A DNA stretch of 6,376 nucleotides from Acidobacteriota bacterium (GTDB lineage Bacteria > Acidobacteriota > Vicinamibacteria > Vicinamibacterales > 2-12-FULL-66-21), in the NCBI GenBank assembly GCA_013697225.1, contig JACCXG010000484.1, forward strand, positions 1-6,376, read 5' to 3'. A program made the position numbers and the translations under genes. The notes under the pieces were generated by a model. The model ran no database searches. It was not told the origin of the DNA and saw nothing but the letters and a program-made list of their open reading frames with translations. Every line of letters begins with the position of its first letter. The first letter of the stretch is position 1. Positions 4,759-6,376 of this stretch are shown in pieces.

Positions 4759-5891
4759 CAGAGGGGGGCGGACCCGCAGTTCCCCTTCTCGATCTCCAGG
4801 CGCAGTATCGTCCGCTCAGGTCGGAGCTGCTGGCGGCGGTGGCCCGTGTCTGCGACAGCGGGCAGTTCATCCTCGGGCCGGAGGTCGAGGAGCTCGAGCG
4901 CGAGCTCGCCACGGCGCTCGACGTCGAGCACGCCATCGCGGTGTCGTCGGGCACCGACGCCATTCTGGCCGTTCTGATGGCGCTCGGCATCGGTCCGGGT
5001 GATGAGGTCATCACCAGCACTTACTCGTTCTTTGCCACCGCAGGTTGCATCACACGAGTCGGTGCGACCCCCGTCTTCGCCGACATCGCTGCTGAGACCT
5101 GCAACATCGATCCTGCGAGCGTCCGCCGCGCGCTGACACCCCGCACACGCGCGCTCATGCCGGTCCATCTGTACGGCCTCTGCGCCGACATGGATCCCCT
5201 GATGGAGATTGCCGCAACCGCGGGCATTCCGATCATCGAGGACGCCTGCCAGGCCATCGGGGCCCGCTACAAGGGGCGGCAGGCGGGGTCGATTGGCACC
5301 GCCGGCTGCTTCTCGTTCTTTCCCAGCAAGAACCTTGGCGCCTTTGGCGACGGCGGGCTCGTTACGACGAACGACGCGGGGCTTGCGCGCGAAGTGCGAC
5401 TGCTCAGGAACCATGGCGCCGAGCCCAAGTACCACCACCGGCGGATCGGCGGGAACTTCCGGCTCGACGCACTGCAGGCCGCCGTGCTCCGGGTGAAGCT
5501 GCCGCATCTGCCCGCGTGGACGGAAGGGCGGCGGCGGAACGCCTTGCAATACGACACGCTGTTCCGGAGCGCCGGCCTGTCCGAGGTGGTGCGCCTCCCG
5601 GTAGAGCCGGCAAATCATTACCACGTCTATAACCAGTACGTCGTCCACCTGCCCGAGCGCGATCGGGTTCGGCAGGCACTCTCCGCGAAGGGCATCGGCA
5701 CCGAGGTTTACTACCCGGTCCCGTTCCACCTGCAGGAGTGCTTTGCAAGCCTGGGCCACGCACCTGGAGATTTTCCGCAAGCGGAGCGGGCGGCGGCGGC
5801 AGGTCTGGCGCTTCCCATTTATGCCGAGTTGACAGCAGCGCAGCAGGCTACAGTCGTATCCGCCTTGCAAGAGACGCTCTCCCCTCGATGA
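4755..5891 (+). CDS. DegT/DnrJ/EryC1/StrS family sugar aminotransferase
   Basis: These PLP-dependent enzymes transfer an amino group, usually from glutamate, to a keto group of a nucleotide sugar for O-antigen, capsule, exopolysaccharide or glycosylated natural products. The 378-residue protein has the usual family length. Visible landmarks are PLLDLQAQYRPL (10-21), the phosphate-binding SSGTDAI (64-70), EDACQAIGARYKGR (162-175) with the cofactor-contacting Asp163, and FSFFPSKNLGAFGDGG (186-201), where Lys192 is the expected Schiff-base lysine. NFRLDALQAAVLRVKL (234-249) and HVYNQYVV (290-297) follow. All key residues are present, so it should be active. Its sugar substrate cannot be read from sequence; QdtB/FdtB- and WbpE-like enzymes are both conceivable. 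The start at GTG 4755 overlaps the previous stop (GTGA), with GGAG 11 nt upstream, and its own stop overlaps the next start (ATGA), so coupled translation is likely. Confidence 0.95.
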   Translation: MTEGGGPAVPLLDLQAQYRPLRSELLAAVARVCDSGQFILGPEVEELERELATALDVEHAIAVSSGTDAILAVLMALGIGPGDEVITSTYSFFATAGCITRVGATPVFADIAAETCNIDPASVRRALTPRTRALMPVHLYGLCADMDPLMEIAATAGIPIIEDACQAIGARYKGRQAGSIGTAGCFSFFPSKNLGAFGDGGLVTTNDAGLAREVRLLRNHGAEPKYHHRRIGGNFRLDALQAAVLRVKLPHLPAWTEGRRRNALQYDTLFRSAGLSEVVRLPVEPANHYHVYNQYVVHLPERDRVRQALSAKGIGTEVYYPVPFHLQECFASLGHAPGDFPQAERAAAAGLALPIYAELTAAQQATVVSALQETLSPR

Positions 5892-6376
5892 GGGTCATGG
5901 TCACGGGCGCGGCCGGTCAGCTCGGCGCCTCCATCGTCCGGTGGTTCGCGGCGGGACACGAGGTGGTGGCGCTCAGGCGCGGGGATCTCGACATCTCCGA
6001 CTCCCCTGCAGTTCACGAGGCCATCACCAGCATCAGCCCGGACGTTCTCATCAATTGCGCCGCCTACAACCAGGTGGACGACGCGGAGGATCACGCGGCG
6101 GCGGCGCTCGAGGCGAACGCCATGGGGGTCGCGTCGCTCGCCCGCGGAGCCCGGCAGGCCGGGGCAGTGCTGATTCACTACAGCACGGATTTCGTGTTCG
6201 ACGGCCAGGCCGCCCAGCCTTACGTGGAGACTGATGCCCCGGCGCCCCTCGGGGTGTACGGCATGTCGAAGCTGCTCGGCGAGTGGCTCGCTGCCGATGC
6301 GAAGCGCGCGTACGTCCTTCGAGTCGAGAGCCTCTTCGGAGGGCAGCCGGCAAAGAGCAGCGTCGATCGCATCCTG
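5888..6376 (+). CDS. dTDP-4-dehydrorhamnose reductase-like NAD(P)-dependent sugar reductase (3' end outside window)
   Basis: This belongs to the RmlD branch of the extended short-chain dehydrogenase/reductases, which reduce a 4-keto nucleotide sugar. The 163 visible residues run to the right edge without a stop. The N-terminal nucleotide-binding loop is VTGAAGQLGAS (5-15). VLINCAAYNQVDDAE (53-67) matches the family 'NAAAYTxVDxAE' block, and STDFVFDG (99-106) matches 'STDYVFDG'. The catalytic pair is in YGMSK (Tyr124, Lys128), followed by GEW and LRVESLFGG (144-152). In classical RmlD the last region usually reads more like 'LRTSWxFG', so the substrate may be a related sugar and not dTDP-rhamnose. 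The ATG overlaps the aminotransferase stop by 4 nt (ATGA), and there is no strong Shine-Dalgarno, which fits translational coupling. The two enzymes probably modify the same or related sugars. Confidence 0.92.
   Translation, partial: MRVMVTGAAGQLGASIVRWFAAGHEVVALRRGDLDISDSPAVHEAITSISPDVLINCAAYNQVDDAEDHAAAALEANAMGVASLARGARQAGAVLIHYSTDFVFDGQAAQPYVETDAPAPLGVYGMSKLLGEWLAADAKRAYVLRVESLFGGQPAKSSVDRIL

Noticed and set aside
4890..4907. Inverted repeat GAGCTCG-AGCG-CGAGCTC
   Set aside because: It encodes a helical Glu/Leu/Arg stretch of the aminotransferase, where repeated GAG and CTC codons give such symmetry by chance.
4707..5870. 387-codon open frame on the - strand
   Set aside because: It mirrors the aminotransferase gene codon for codon and shows no recognisable domain.

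Overview
The window is G+C-rich chromosomal DNA (about two thirds G+C by eye). It is densely packed, and every gene I can support lies on the + strand. The gene set is a class A penicillin-binding protein, holB, a PSP1-family ricT, pdxA and smpB, followed by nucleotide-sugar genes. This suggests a Gram-negative-type bacterium making pyridoxal phosphate by the DXP-dependent (PdxA) route. Acidobacteriota, perhaps the Vicinamibacteria side, is my best guess from how the proteins look, but it is an inference and not proven by the sequence.

Layout. 1-794 is the C-terminal end of a PBP1A-type peptidoglycan synthase, cut by the left edge. 817-1821 is holB (DNA polymerase III delta'). 1876-2685 is ricT, with a Cys-rich tail carrying three CGSC motifs. 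2682-3584 is a compact pdxA that overlaps ricT by 4 nt. 3568-3648 is a striking heptanucleotide tandem array: four TAAGGGA, four AAAGGGA, three GAAGGGA and a partial unit. It encodes the end and stop codon of pdxA, fills the whole gap, and supplies the ribosome-binding site of smpB (3650-4126). After a 41-nt gap come a membrane-anchored protein of unknown function (4168-4758), a DegT/DnrJ/EryC1/StrS aminotransferase (4755-5891), and a dTDP-4-dehydrorhamnose reductase-like SDR protein (5888 to the right edge). These three are chained by 4-nt start/stop overlaps.

Working together. The first five genes are housekeeping: wall synthesis, clamp loading, an RNA-processing/Fe-S cofactor, vitamin B6 and ribosome rescue. 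The holB-ricT adjacency also exists in Bacillus subtilis (holB-yaaT), so it may be an old linkage. The last three look like the start of a surface-glycan or amino-sugar operon. No tRNA, rRNA, IS element, CRISPR array or phage gene was seen, and no intergenic gap exceeds 66 nt. The most unusual items are the graded heptamer array, the RicT tail and the shortened PdxA. I do not see a clear new defence or mobile system.
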